The notes under the pieces are model-generated. The model saw only the letters and a program-made list of their open reading frames with translations. It made no database searches and was not told where the DNA came from. DNA of 64,000 bases from Clostridium sp. (GTDB lineage: Bacteria > Bacillota > Clostridia > Lachnospirales > Lachnospiraceae). The translations under genes and the position numbers were made by a program. Location of the stretch: assembly GCA_023667695.1 (NCBI GenBank), contig JAMOZY010000010.1, forward strand, positions 1 through 64,000, in the 5' to 3' direction. Positions 40,066-48,283 of the stretch are shown here, in pieces; positions within the stretch are counted from its first letter, which is position 1, and each line of letters begins with the position of its first letter.

Positions 40066-41637
40066 ATGGAAAAATGGTATGAGGAAATGGAATTAGAAGA
40101 TATCTGCATCTCCATTCAGAATGAAATCAGTGCAACCTGTGCCAGCTTTGTGGCAATCGGTTATTTTCTGAAACAGGTACGGGACAGAGAGTTGTATTTA
40201 CAGACCGGGTATAAGGATATCTGGGAATTCGCACAGGTGCAGTTTGGAATCAGTAAAAGCAGTGCCAGCCGGTTTATGAATATCAATGACCACTTTAGCA
40301 TTGGAGGGAACAGTCCGGAACTGTTAGAACAGTACGAGAAATTCTCCAGCAGTCAGTTGAGCGAGATGCTGACCTTAACTGACGGTCAGATGGAACAGGT
40401 TACGGTAGAGACCACGGTAAAGGAAATCCGGGCAATGAAGCCGAAGAAAGAGAAAAAGTGTGATGCGAAAGCGATTAATGGCACATGTTCAGATTGTTTT
40501 TACTATAAAGATGTTGGCTGTCCATTTCCGAAAGAAAAGGAATTACTGAAATGTAAGGAGAATCCAGATTATGTTTGCGGCATTGTAAAAGTGATAGAAG
40601 AACATTTTCTGGTGAAAGGAAATACAGAAGGATGTGTCGGGTGCTGCCGGTTTTGTCTGAAGAAAGAGAAATGCGAATATGTATGCGATTGTGTAAAGGA
40701 TAATGAGATAAATAATCCATTAGATGATTATTATCAACTTGCAGAACCGTTCGAGTGTTCCGACTGTATGTTAAATAATAATCCAGATGGCGGTATTCTG
40801 GAATGCCATCCGGAAATCGGGGAACATAAATGCTTTATGTCGGAGGATGAAGATAGAGCAGAGGAAGAAAATTCCGTTGCGACGTCGCAACAGATGTCAG
40901 AACCGGAAGGACAGGATGCGATTCATGAAGACGATCCGGAATATTTTAATCTGAGGGATGTGCAGGTTTTTCTGGATAAAGCAAATCAGAGGCTGCAGGA
41001 ATGCAGACAAAGGCCAGGTATGAATCCGGAGGCACACAGGCATCAGGCAATTGATGTAGCAGCTTACAGTCTGCTTGTTGACAGCTTACAGGATACGACT
41101 GCTGAAATAAAGCAGATGATTCAGACTGCAGTCAGATATTATAACCTAAATGATTACGGTTCAGCAGACTTTTATCTGTACCAGGCACGTAGGATATTAT
41201 ATGAGACGAAGGAGTTGGCTCAAAGCCCAATCAAGCCGGAAGTGAATGAACTTCCTTCAAAGCAGCCAGAGCTTCCGGTATTACGGAATAATGAGAAGCG
41301 TGGAGCATTTATTGGAGGATTTGAGGAATGGCCGGTCTGGATTGAATGCAAGGAGACTGGTGAGCGATATTGGCGTTACCAAATGGATAAAGATATCGCA
41401 ATCGTGGTAAAAGGAAATCAACGACACTTGTGGATAAGCGACAAGAGAAAGCGTTCCACAACAGAAACGGAGTACGCTGGTTATGAATACTACCTGCTGG
41501 GGGTAGAGATAAAGTATGGTAAAAAAGGATATGAATTTAAGAGGAATCCCCATAAGACATTTTTTGAATCAGTGACAAACCGTTCTGCTCTTATTGATTT
41601 CCTGAAGCAGTATCAGAAGGGAGGAGTGACTGGATGA
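40066..41637 (+). CDS. ICE protein with helix-turn-helix-like start and cysteine-rich centre
   Basis: 523 residues from ATG 40066, six bases after the parB stop, with a weak ribosome site (GGTAGGTGA). The first 120 residues (FVAIGYFLKQVRDRELYLQTGYKDIWEFAQVQFGISKSSASRF) look like a helical DNA-binding domain found in many clostridial conjugative elements. The middle (about 130-260) holds some twenty cysteines in CxxC pairs, so one or more zinc or iron-sulfur sites. The end (WPVWIECKETGERYWRY) is a separate small domain. Probably regulatory, but this is inferred from position behind parAB. Confidence 0.6.
   Translation: MEKWYEEMELEDICISIQNEISATCASFVAIGYFLKQVRDRELYLQTGYKDIWEFAQVQFGISKSSASRFMNINDHFSIGGNSPELLEQYEKFSSSQLSEMLTLTDGQMEQVTVETTVKEIRAMKPKKEKKCDAKAINGTCSDCFYYKDVGCPFPKEKELLKCKENPDYVCGIVKVIEEHFLVKGNTEGCVGCCRFCLKKEKCEYVCDCVKDNEINNPLDDYYQLAEPFECSDCMLNNNPDGGILECHPEIGEHKCFMSEDEDRAEEENSVATSQQMSEPEGQDAIHEDDPEYFNLRDVQVFLDKANQRLQECRQRPGMNPEAHRHQAIDVAAYSLLVDSLQDTTAEIKQMIQTAVRYYNLNDYGSADFYLYQARRILYETKELAQSPIKPEVNELPSKQPELPVLRNNEKRGAFIGGFEEWPVWIECKETGERYWRYQMDKDIAIVVKGNQRHLWISDKRKRSTTETEYAGYEYYLLGVEIKYGKKGYEFKRNPHKTFFESVTNRSALIDFLKQYQKGGVTG
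40876..40891. promoter_or_regulatory. 16-bp palindrome, copy 1
   Basis: GTTGCGACGTCGCAAC, a perfect 8+8 palindrome, recurs at 57212-57227, also within the ICE. Chance recurrence of the same 16-mer in 64 kb is very small. parS site is one possibility; shared codon use for VATSQ is the null explanation. Confidence 0.35.
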
Positions 41638-41786
41638 CAGAAGAAAAATCCGTAACGGAAATCATCGAGGAAGTAAAAGGACAGATGTGTGACCGGTATT
41701 GTAAATATCCGTCACAGTATACATCAGAAGAATGGGAGGAAGTTTTTGAAGAAATCTGTAGCGATTGTCCTCTGGACCGCTTATAG
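41634..41786 (+). CDS. Small four-cysteine protein
   Basis: 50 residues (MTEEKSVTEIIEEVKGQMCD…) from ATG 41634, with GGGAGGAG seven bases upstream, overlapping the end of the preceding gene by four bases. Cysteines fall in two CxxxC/CxxC pairs (CDRYC, CSDC), suggesting one zinc ion. Such small proteins often sit in these elements. Function unknown. Confidence 0.6.
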   Translation: MTEEKSVTEIIEEVKGQMCDRYCKYPSQYTSEEWEEVFEEICSDCPLDRL

Positions 41787-41836
41787 GGAGTGATGAAATT
41801 TCGTTAATTGCAATTACAGGAATTGGAGGTAAGCAG

Positions 41837-43402
41837 ATGGAGAAATATAGAATTACGGACCGACAGGAAAAAATACTACAGCATCTGAGTGACAACTTTA
41901 TGCAAGGCAGTATTGAAACAAAGATGATAGGAAATGATGTGGTTAAGGTGACGGAGCAAGCCGGAGAAAATCGGTATTTTTCTATTGACAGCGATGGAAG
42001 CATAACAGAGTCGGATACGTTAAGCATGGAGGAACTGCATCAGGATATGAATGAATATGTCTTTGAACATATGGATTCTGTATATCAGCCTCAGGTAGAG
42101 CATGACAGACAGACCCTGGTAATCAGTGCTTATGGTGGTCCCGGTTCCGGCAAGACGGTTGCCTGTATGGATATCTGCCAGCAGTTAAAGAAGCGGGGCT
42201 ACAATGCAGAGTATGTTTCTGAGGTAGCAAAGGATTATGTCTATGATGAAAACTACGACATGCTGGACGGAACACCGGAGCATCAGTATGAAATGCTTCA
42301 GGAGCAGCTAAAACGGGTAGACCGTTACATGGGCAAGGTAGATTTTGTGGTTACGGATTCACCGGTACTTTTGAACGGGATTTATAACCAACAGCTAACT
42401 CCGGAATATGAGCAGATGCTGCTGCGTCTGCATGAGCAGTACAATAATTTTGTCTTTGTGGTAAACCGGGATGCCGGACATTTCCAGGAGGAAGGACGGA
42501 TACATGATTTAGAAGAAAGCATGGAAAAGGATGCCCAGATTAGAGACATGCTGGATGAACATCAGATTTACTATGGCACCTATGAACACCGGACCGTTGG
42601 AAAAATCGTGGACAACAGCATTCATACCTTGAATCGTATCCGGCAGGAGCATGATTACAGCCTGCTTCGGGAATTTATTTCTGAGCATTACTATAAAGAT
42701 GCAATCGAAATTGAAGTTGCCAGCGACCGGATGTTTCAGTTAAAGGACCAGACGGGTGACAGTATTACCGTAGGCATTGAAGCAGGCCAGGTAAAGCTTC
42801 CGGAAGGATATGAGCCGACAAGCGGAATCCAGAACCTACAGCAAAGCCATTTTATTCATCCGGATACGGAAAAGATGACGCAGGTGCTGGGACAGTTTGA
42901 AACAGACTGTCAGGTGCCGGAGCATCTGAGACTGACCTGTCAATCCGCAAATGGAAGCAGTTACGAGCTGGTTCCCGGGGAAACGGAGGAGGAGATAATA
43001 CACCGCTACTGTCAGCAGGATTTAATGAAGCATGATTTGTGGAATATGAAATTCTGGGAGAGAAAGGGTGTTCCGGCAGCCCATCCAAGCCTGGAGGGAT
43101 ATACCTGGAATCACTTTGGCAGTGGATATGGATGCCTTCTGAATCCGGAGCAGGAAGCAGTAGCCCGTTACGGCAATTATCCGAAAATGGAAGGTGATAT
43201 GAAAGGCTGGAATGATGAAGTACAGAAATTCATGAGGGGAGCAGAGGCAAAAGAAGCGGAATCTATACAGGAACAAAAGCAGGAGGGAACACTGACAAAA
43301 GGGCAGTCCCCTTCTTTTTTTCAGGAAGAGGAGCTGATAAGTGAAGAAGAGCTGATGCTGTTGGAAGCTCAGGCAGAACAGGGCATGGTAATGGAACGAT
43401 AG
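41837..43402 (+). CDS. AAA ATPase/kinase-like ICE protein with shared C-terminal tail
   Basis: 521 residues from ATG 41837 behind GGAGGTAAG. The centre has a P-loop: SAYGGPGSGKTVACMD near residues 98-113, then VVTDSPVLLNG as Walker B; this resembles AAA_28/NadR-kinase-type ATPases. A later domain contains AHPSLEGYTWNHFGSGYGCLLNPEQ. The last 14 residues (LLEAQAEQGMVMER) are shared with the proteins ending at 44190 and 45595. Function is not known. The position in the early region and the common tail suggest a protein delivered to the recipient; this is inference. Confidence 0.6.
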   Translation: MEKYRITDRQEKILQHLSDNFMQGSIETKMIGNDVVKVTEQAGENRYFSIDSDGSITESDTLSMEELHQDMNEYVFEHMDSVYQPQVEHDRQTLVISAYGGPGSGKTVACMDICQQLKKRGYNAEYVSEVAKDYVYDENYDMLDGTPEHQYEMLQEQLKRVDRYMGKVDFVVTDSPVLLNGIYNQQLTPEYEQMLLRLHEQYNNFVFVVNRDAGHFQEEGRIHDLEESMEKDAQIRDMLDEHQIYYGTYEHRTVGKIVDNSIHTLNRIRQEHDYSLLREFISEHYYKDAIEIEVASDRMFQLKDQTGDSITVGIEAGQVKLPEGYEPTSGIQNLQQSHFIHPDTEKMTQVLGQFETDCQVPEHLRLTCQSANGSSYELVPGETEEEIIHRYCQQDLMKHDLWNMKFWERKGVPAAHPSLEGYTWNHFGSGYGCLLNPEQEAVARYGNYPKMEGDMKGWNDEVQKFMRGAEAKEAESIQEQKQEGTLTKGQSPSFFQEEELISEEELMLLEAQAEQGMVMER

Positions 43403-43413
43403 GGAGGAATATT

Positions 43414-44190
43414 ATGAGACGATTATCAGCAGTAACACTGGCATGGAGAAATTTTCTGTATGCAAATCCGGCAGGATATTGTAATAATCCGGAGGATTTG
43501 TGTGCGAGGGTATCCTTGATTCAGGATGAAAGAGAGGCCATTCTGAATCAGATGCTAAAGGATGAACCGAACATGAATGAAATACAGATGTCAAAAGAAG
43601 AGATTGCATTTCAGATTGAAAATCTGGAGGAGATGGCAGATGAGTTTGCCTGTTATGCAGATTGCTATCATTTTTATGAAACAACGAAAGAATTGCAACA
43701 TATGGTTTTGGATAATCTGCTTAACAATGGAACAGAAAGTGAATTTTACATCGTGGCAGATGAATGGAAAACATATGCTGAAAATGCAGATATGTTTGTA
43801 CGAGATATGAAAGAGCAATTTGGATATGTTGTTAATGGTAAGGAACAAAGGTTGTTGCGCCAGCTAATGGATTTGCAAATCCGGCCGGAAGAAAGAGAAA
43901 ACCTACAGACTGCGAAAAAACAGTTAGAAGAAAGAATTCAGCAGTCTATAGAGAAATATTTTTTTAGTGAAGAGAGCCAAACAAAAAACATTCCTGTTGC
44001 TGAAGATAATCATGAATTGGCTGAAGAAATAATTTGGCAGATGACAGAGGAAATGACGAGGAACGTTAAAAAAGAACAGGAATATCTTCCGGCTGCAGAA
44101 TCCGATATGGAGTTAGCAGAAGAAATGAGTGAAGAAGAGGCAATGCTGTTGGAAGCCCAGGCAGACCAAGGCATGGCAATGGAACGATAA
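43414..44190 (+). CDS. Unknown helical ICE protein with shared C-terminal tail
   Basis: 258 residues, ATG 43414 with GGGAGG. Acidic and almost wholly helical, no motif. It ends MLLEAQADQGMAMER, matching the tails of the genes before and behind. Between it and the next gene lies a short hairpin terminator. Unknown function. Confidence 0.6.
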   Translation: MRRLSAVTLAWRNFLYANPAGYCNNPEDLCARVSLIQDEREAILNQMLKDEPNMNEIQMSKEEIAFQIENLEEMADEFACYADCYHFYETTKELQHMVLDNLLNNGTESEFYIVADEWKTYAENADMFVRDMKEQFGYVVNGKEQRLLRQLMDLQIRPEERENLQTAKKQLEERIQQSIEKYFFSEESQTKNIPVAEDNHELAEEIIWQMTEEMTRNVKKEQEYLPAAESDMELAEEMSEEEAMLLEAQADQGMAMER

Positions 44191-44215
44191 TAAAATAGAA
44201 ATATGTGTTAACCAG

Positions 44216-44241
44216 TGTGGAGAATTTTCTCCACATTTTTT
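44216..44241 (+). terminator. Terminator between tail-sharing genes
   Basis: TGTGGAG, AATTTT loop, CTCCACA, then TTTTTT. A very regular intrinsic terminator. The next gene starts 16 bases later, so readthrough control of ArdC expression is possible. Confidence 0.8.
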
Positions 44242-44256
44242 AATGGAGGAAAGATT

Positions 44257-44391
44257 ATGGATATGGCGATAGTACAGGAAAATAGAAACATGGACGAATG
44301 GTGCAGAGCATTGGGAATTATCCGATATGAAGAGCCGGTGGTTGAGGAAGATGATGCAGAGGGGGAATACGAAGATGTCCGGCAGTTATGA
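44257..44391 (+). CDS. Small acidic protein upstream of ardC-like gene
   Basis: 44 residues (MDMAIVQENRNMDEWCRAL…) from ATG 44257 with TGGAGGA upstream. Acidic C-terminus (VEEDDAEGEYEDV). It overlaps the ardC-like gene by 17 bases. It may work as a leader for coupled translation or as a DNA mimic; neither is shown. Confidence 0.5.
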   Translation: MDMAIVQENRNMDEWCRALGIIRYEEPVVEEDDAEGEYEDVRQL

Positions 44392-45595
44392 TAAAGTGAT
44401 GGAAGAACGTAAGAAGCTGGTGGAAAAGATTATTGAAAATATGAAGCTGGGTTATGTGCTGCCAAAGCCGGATTGGAATCAGGCAGCATTTCCGGATACC
44501 AGAATCTGTAATCCGGTATCTGGAGCAAGATATCATGGCTCGAATCTCATCCGGCTTTATATCACGGGCTTGGAGAAAGGTTATACAGATGGACGCTGGA
44601 TGACATATAAGCAGGCACAGTCAGAGGGCTGGCAGGTGCGAAAAGGAGAGCAAGGTGTTCGATGTGAAAAATACATTTTCACAAGGCAAATAGAAGAAGA
44701 GAATCCGGATACTGGAGAGCTGGAAAAGAAGACGGTTCCTTTATCAAAACCAATGGTAAATACCTTTGTGGTATTCAATGCCCGGCAGATTGAAGGAATT
44801 CCGGAGCGTGTGAATGAAATATTAGAGCCATTAAAGCCAGATGAAATACTTGATATGGCTGAATTATTTCAGGAATCCAGCAGTTGTCCAATCAGAGAAA
44901 CCAATGAAGGAAAGGCCTACTATTCACCAGGAAAGGATGAAATTGTGCTGCCAAATCGGAATGCATTTTTAGATACCCAATCCTTTCTGGCAACCCAGTT
45001 ACATGAGATGGTACATTCGACCGGACATCCAGACCGGTTAAATCGTCCATTAACAGGTTTGTTTGGAAGTCCGGAATATGCAATGGAAGAACTGAGAGCA
45101 GAGCTTGGTTCTTTTTTTATTCAAAATGATTTGAATCTGCATTTTGATGCACAGCATTTTAATAGTCACACACAGTATTTAGAATCCTGGATCGGAGCAT
45201 TGGAAAAAGATCCGAATGAATTGTTCCGGGCCATTGCGGATGCACAGAAAGCGAGTGATTATCTGGAGGAACGATATGAATTGCTAAGAGAGCAGAAACT
45301 GGAAGCAAAGCAGGAGCAATTATTGAGTAAACAGCAGGAGGCTGTTGTCAGGATGGCGGTGAAGCATGAGGCAAAGCAGCCGGGAAGCGGAAGGGAGCAT
45401 CTGGAACGTTGGATTGAAAAAGATATTCTGAAATGTCAGGAATTAAAGCTTCCGGTACGTTATGAGGAGATAAACTATATGCGGGAATCCTTTGAGCAAT
45501 TAGCAACCGATTTGTTGCCGGCACTGGATGAGGAACAACTACAGCTTATGCTATTAGAAGCTCAAGCTGAGCAGGGGATGATATTAGAAATGTAA
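44375..45595 (+). CDS. ArdC-like antirestriction protein with zincin domain
   Basis: 406 residues from ATG 44375, supported by AGGGGG upstream; an earlier in-frame ATG (44327) has no such site. The N-terminal domain (CNPVSGARYHGSNLIRLYI… WMTYKQAQSEGWQVRKGEQG) is the ssDNA-binding ArdC_N type. A zinc metallopeptidase motif follows: ATQLHEMVHSTGH, with EELRAELGSFF as the third-ligand region. ArdC of plasmid pSa binds ssDNA and protects it after transfer, and is reported to be exported with the T-strand. The C-terminus has the shared tail MLLEAQAEQGMILEM. A role in shielding the incoming strand is likely. Confidence 0.85.
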   Translation: MSGSYDKVMEERKKLVEKIIENMKLGYVLPKPDWNQAAFPDTRICNPVSGARYHGSNLIRLYITGLEKGYTDGRWMTYKQAQSEGWQVRKGEQGVRCEKYIFTRQIEEENPDTGELEKKTVPLSKPMVNTFVVFNARQIEGIPERVNEILEPLKPDEILDMAELFQESSSCPIRETNEGKAYYSPGKDEIVLPNRNAFLDTQSFLATQLHEMVHSTGHPDRLNRPLTGLFGSPEYAMEELRAELGSFFIQNDLNLHFDAQHFNSHTQYLESWIGALEKDPNELFRAIADAQKASDYLEERYELLREQKLEAKQEQLLSKQQEAVVRMAVKHEAKQPGSGREHLERWIEKDILKCQELKLPVRYEEINYMRESFEQLATDLLPALDEEQLQLMLLEAQAEQGMILEM

Positions 45596-45655
45596 CAAAG
45601 GATTTTCAAAAAATATTCGTTGATTAAAACAGAATATTGGAAGTGAGGTGAGCAG

Positions 45656-46609
45656 ATGGGCTATCAGTATTTTACAGAAGAACAGATTAATTATGCGAAT
45701 CATGTCAATATCGTAGAATATGCCAGGCGTCAGGGCTATCCGGTCAAAGAATACCACCGGGGCTACTGGAAGATACCGGGCTATGGGGGCTTGCTGATTG
45801 AGCCGGATAAATGGTACTGGGAGGCAGAGCATCGGGGCGGCGGGCCGATTCAGTTTGTTATGCTGCTACAGAAGCTGTCCTGGGCAGAGGCGGTAAGAGA
45901 ATTATTGAAGGAATCAAATCCTGATTTCCTGTACCACCCAGGAGAAGCTCCGGTGCTGGCGCACAATAAATCAAAGGATAAATCAATATTCCGGCTTCCG
46001 GCCAAGAATACCACATTTGAGCATATATTCGCTTATTTAATCAAATCCCGGAAGTTAGACCAAGGTCTGGTGCAGCAGTTAGTAAAGGATAAGAAGCTGT
46101 ATGAGGATGTAAATGAGAACTGTGTTTTTGTAGGTCTTGATAAAGAAGGAACTGCCCGGTTTGCATCCATGCGGGGAACGAAAACAAAGCGGCCATATAA
46201 GGGGGATGCAGCCGGTTCGGATAAACGGTATGCCTTTTCCTGTCCGGGCAGTACGGATACGGTGTACATATTTGAAGCTGCCATTGACCTGTTGTCCTAT
46301 CAGACCTTATTAAAGCAATCCGGCATGGAAATCATGGACCATTATATTACCCTGGCAGGCATATCCATAGCGGCTCTGGAGCGGTATCTGGTGGATTATC
46401 CGGATATCCGGAAGCTGGTGGTTTGTACAGATCAGGACGAAGCCGGAGAGGAAGCCTTCCGGCAGATTTATAAAGTGTATGCCGGGGAGTATGAGGTCCG
46501 GCGGCAGTCACCAAAGCCCTATAAGGATTTCAATGATTACCTGGTGCGTAAGGAATTCCAGCGGTTTTTGGAAGAGCAGGGGCTGATGGCTGCCACAGGG
46601 ACATCTTAG
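45656..46609 (+). CDS. DUF3991/TOPRIM primase-like protein
   Basis: 317 residues, GAGGTGAG before ATG 45656. The N-terminal part (VNIVEYARRQGYPVKEYHRGYWKIPGYGGLLI) resembles the CHC2-like start of DnaG-type proteins without its cysteines. A TOPRIM fold follows: VYIFEAAIDLLSY and LVVCTDQDEAGEEAFRQIY with DxD. Such proteins accompany relaxases and are thought to prime the complementary strand in the recipient. It lies just before the oriT-like region and mobC. Confidence 0.8.
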   Translation: MGYQYFTEEQINYANHVNIVEYARRQGYPVKEYHRGYWKIPGYGGLLIEPDKWYWEAEHRGGGPIQFVMLLQKLSWAEAVRELLKESNPDFLYHPGEAPVLAHNKSKDKSIFRLPAKNTTFEHIFAYLIKSRKLDQGLVQQLVKDKKLYEDVNENCVFVGLDKEGTARFASMRGTKTKRPYKGDAAGSDKRYAFSCPGSTDTVYIFEAAIDLLSYQTLLKQSGMEIMDHYITLAGISIAALERYLVDYPDIRKLVVCTDQDEAGEEAFRQIYKVYAGEYEVRRQSPKPYKDFNDYLVRKEFQRFLEEQGLMAATGTS

Positions 46610-46619
46610 CGGATTTCTT

Positions 46620-46745
46620 TTCGGCATTACCCTACGAAGTAGGGGCAAGCTTCCCGATTGTATCACATTCGTGACACAATCAGCTTGTTAGGGAAGTATC
46701 CCTAAGACCCTCTTGCAAGTAAGTAGGTAAGTAGTAGAAATTACG
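46620..46745. other. Candidate oriT
   Basis: Non-coding segment before mobC with three stacked inverted repeats: CCCTAC-GAA-GTAGGG (46630-46645), GATTGT-A-TCAC / GTGA-C-ACAATC (46656-46681), and the outer CTTCCC/GGGAAG (46650-46655, 46691-46696). A sequence CCCTAAGACCCTCTTGCAAG follows at 46701-46720. Inverted repeats next to the relaxosome genes are the usual design of a transfer origin. The nick site cannot be named. Confidence 0.6.
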
Positions 46746-46761
46746 GAAGGGAGGCGGTTCT

Positions 46762-47247
46762 ATCGCAAAGACGGAAGACATTCATTTCCGGGTAAGACCG
46801 GAGCTGAAATCACAGATTGAGGCAGCAGCCAGCGAGGCAGGAGAATCCCTGACCGGATACTGTGAACGGGTGCTGGCAGCGTCTGCCGGATATGTGAAGC
46901 CGGTGACGCAGGAAACAGACCGGATAAAGGAGCCAAGGGAACGTACCGGGCGAAAGGATCAGTCCATTACCTTCCGGCTATCGAAAAAGGATAAGAAAGC
47001 AATCGAAGAGAAAGCCAGGCTGTGCCGGTTATCGGTGGGCGAATATCTGCTCCGGACAGTATTGGAGGATTCCGTCGTCGTTGTTGTAGAGGGCAAAGAA
47101 ATCCTCCATCAGTTATCCAAGCTTGGTACCAATCTGAACCAGTTGACGCTTCTGGCACACCAGGGGAAGATTACCTGTCCGGAGCTGGAGCCGACCAACC
47201 GTACCTTGAAAAAACTGTTACGGCAGCTGACCCGGTCACTGAAATGA
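46762..47247 (+). CDS. mobC: MobC-like relaxosome accessory protein, apparent ATC start
   Basis: 161 residues if started at ATC 46762. GGGAGG is placed seven bases in front of this codon and the homologous N-terminus (AKTEDIHFRVRPELKSQIEAAASEAG, a ribbon-helix-helix) begins right there; an in-frame stop lies at 46735-46737 and no ATG, GTG or TTG is found in between. The shorter alternative (GTG 46870) would cut that domain. A second ribbon-helix-helix (SITFRLSKKDKKAIEEKA) and the MobC-type end LHQLSKLGTNLNQLTLLAHQGKI follow. It helps the relaxase open DNA at oriT. Confidence 0.8.
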   Translation: MAKTEDIHFRVRPELKSQIEAAASEAGESLTGYCERVLAASAGYVKPVTQETDRIKEPRERTGRKDQSITFRLSKKDKKAIEEKARLCRLSVGEYLLRTVLEDSVVVVVEGKEILHQLSKLGTNLNQLTLLAHQGKITCPELEPTNRTLKKLLRQLTRSLK

Positions 47248-47257
47248 GGTGGAGCAT

Positions 47258-48283
47258 ATGGCAATCGTAGAATTTGCAAATGGAGAAGCATACTCCAAGC
47301 AGGGGAAATATCATGGTTATAAGACCCATGCTTCCATGCAGCGGTTAATTGACTATATCACCAATCTGGAAAAGACCAGGGTGGATTTAATGAAAGGACT
47401 GCATTGTTCACCTCAGAATGCATATGATGAGTTTCTTTTGAATAAGACAATCTGGAACAAGACAGAAAATAATGACCGACGGATGGTGATTCATTTCATT
47501 CAGAGCTTTCCCCCGGAGGAAGATATAACACCGGAGATGGCATCGGAGATTGCAGGTAAGCTTTTGGAGCATAAATTCTTCCATGGCTTTCAGGCGGTTT
47601 ATGCCACGCATCTGGACACGGATCATATCCATACTCATTTTGTCATTGATGCCTGTAATAAGGAAACCGGGGAACAGTGGCATTTCAGTAAGGAGGACCT
47701 GCAGGAAATTAAAGATTATTCGGACCAGCTCTGTCGGGAATACCAGTTATCCATTTGTCAGAAGAGGGAGAATTATACGGCTCCCCACCGGGGAAAGAAT
47801 GAATCGGAGGTCATAAAGCAGGGTGGGAGCTGGAAGGAGGAAATCCGGATTGCTGCCACCATATGCGCCCAGTCGGCAGTTAGTAAAGCGGATTTCATCC
47901 GGCAGATGAAGGAGCTTGGCTTTGGGGTGACCTGGAAGGACGAACACAAATACATTGTATTCCATGACAGACAGGGACACCGGGTAAGACATCACCGGCT
48001 GGAACCAGTAGAGGCATTTACCAAGGAGGCGCTGCTAAAACAATTTGAACTGAATCGGCAGGTATTAGAAATCGAGCGGGCAGAAGCAGCGGCAGACCGG
48101 ATGGAGGGCCTGGAAGCATACCAGGGAATCCGCAGCGCATTATTCGTAGCAAAGAATCTGATACAGGCGGCAGAACAGCCCTATCCGCTGCAGAATCATG
48201 ATGCCTTCAGCCGGACAGCTACCAAGGCAGCCATGGAGGAATTCGTGGCAGAACAGAAGAAAGGAAGAGGATATGAAAGATAA
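47258..48283 (+). CDS. Relaxase (MobA/VirD2-like)
   Basis: 341 residues from ATG 47258 (GAGGTGGAG upstream). The histidine triad HLDTDHIHTHFVIDA lies at about 122-136. The first part (HASMQRLIDYITNLEKT) is typical of Relaxase-family (Pfam 03432) proteins of clostridial elements. A tyrosine near the N-terminus (candidates in EAYSKQGKYHGYKTH) should attack the nick. It starts transfer by nicking oriT and staying bound to the 5' end. Its end overlaps the virD4 start by 11 bases. Confidence 0.92.
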   Translation: MAIVEFANGEAYSKQGKYHGYKTHASMQRLIDYITNLEKTRVDLMKGLHCSPQNAYDEFLLNKTIWNKTENNDRRMVIHFIQSFPPEEDITPEMASEIAGKLLEHKFFHGFQAVYATHLDTDHIHTHFVIDACNKETGEQWHFSKEDLQEIKDYSDQLCREYQLSICQKRENYTAPHRGKNESEVIKQGGSWKEEIRIAATICAQSAVSKADFIRQMKELGFGVTWKDEHKYIVFHDRQGHRVRHHRLEPVEAFTKEALLKQFELNRQVLEIERAEAAADRMEGLEAYQGIRSALFVAKNLIQAAEQPYPLQNHDAFSRTATKAAMEEFVAEQKKGRGYER

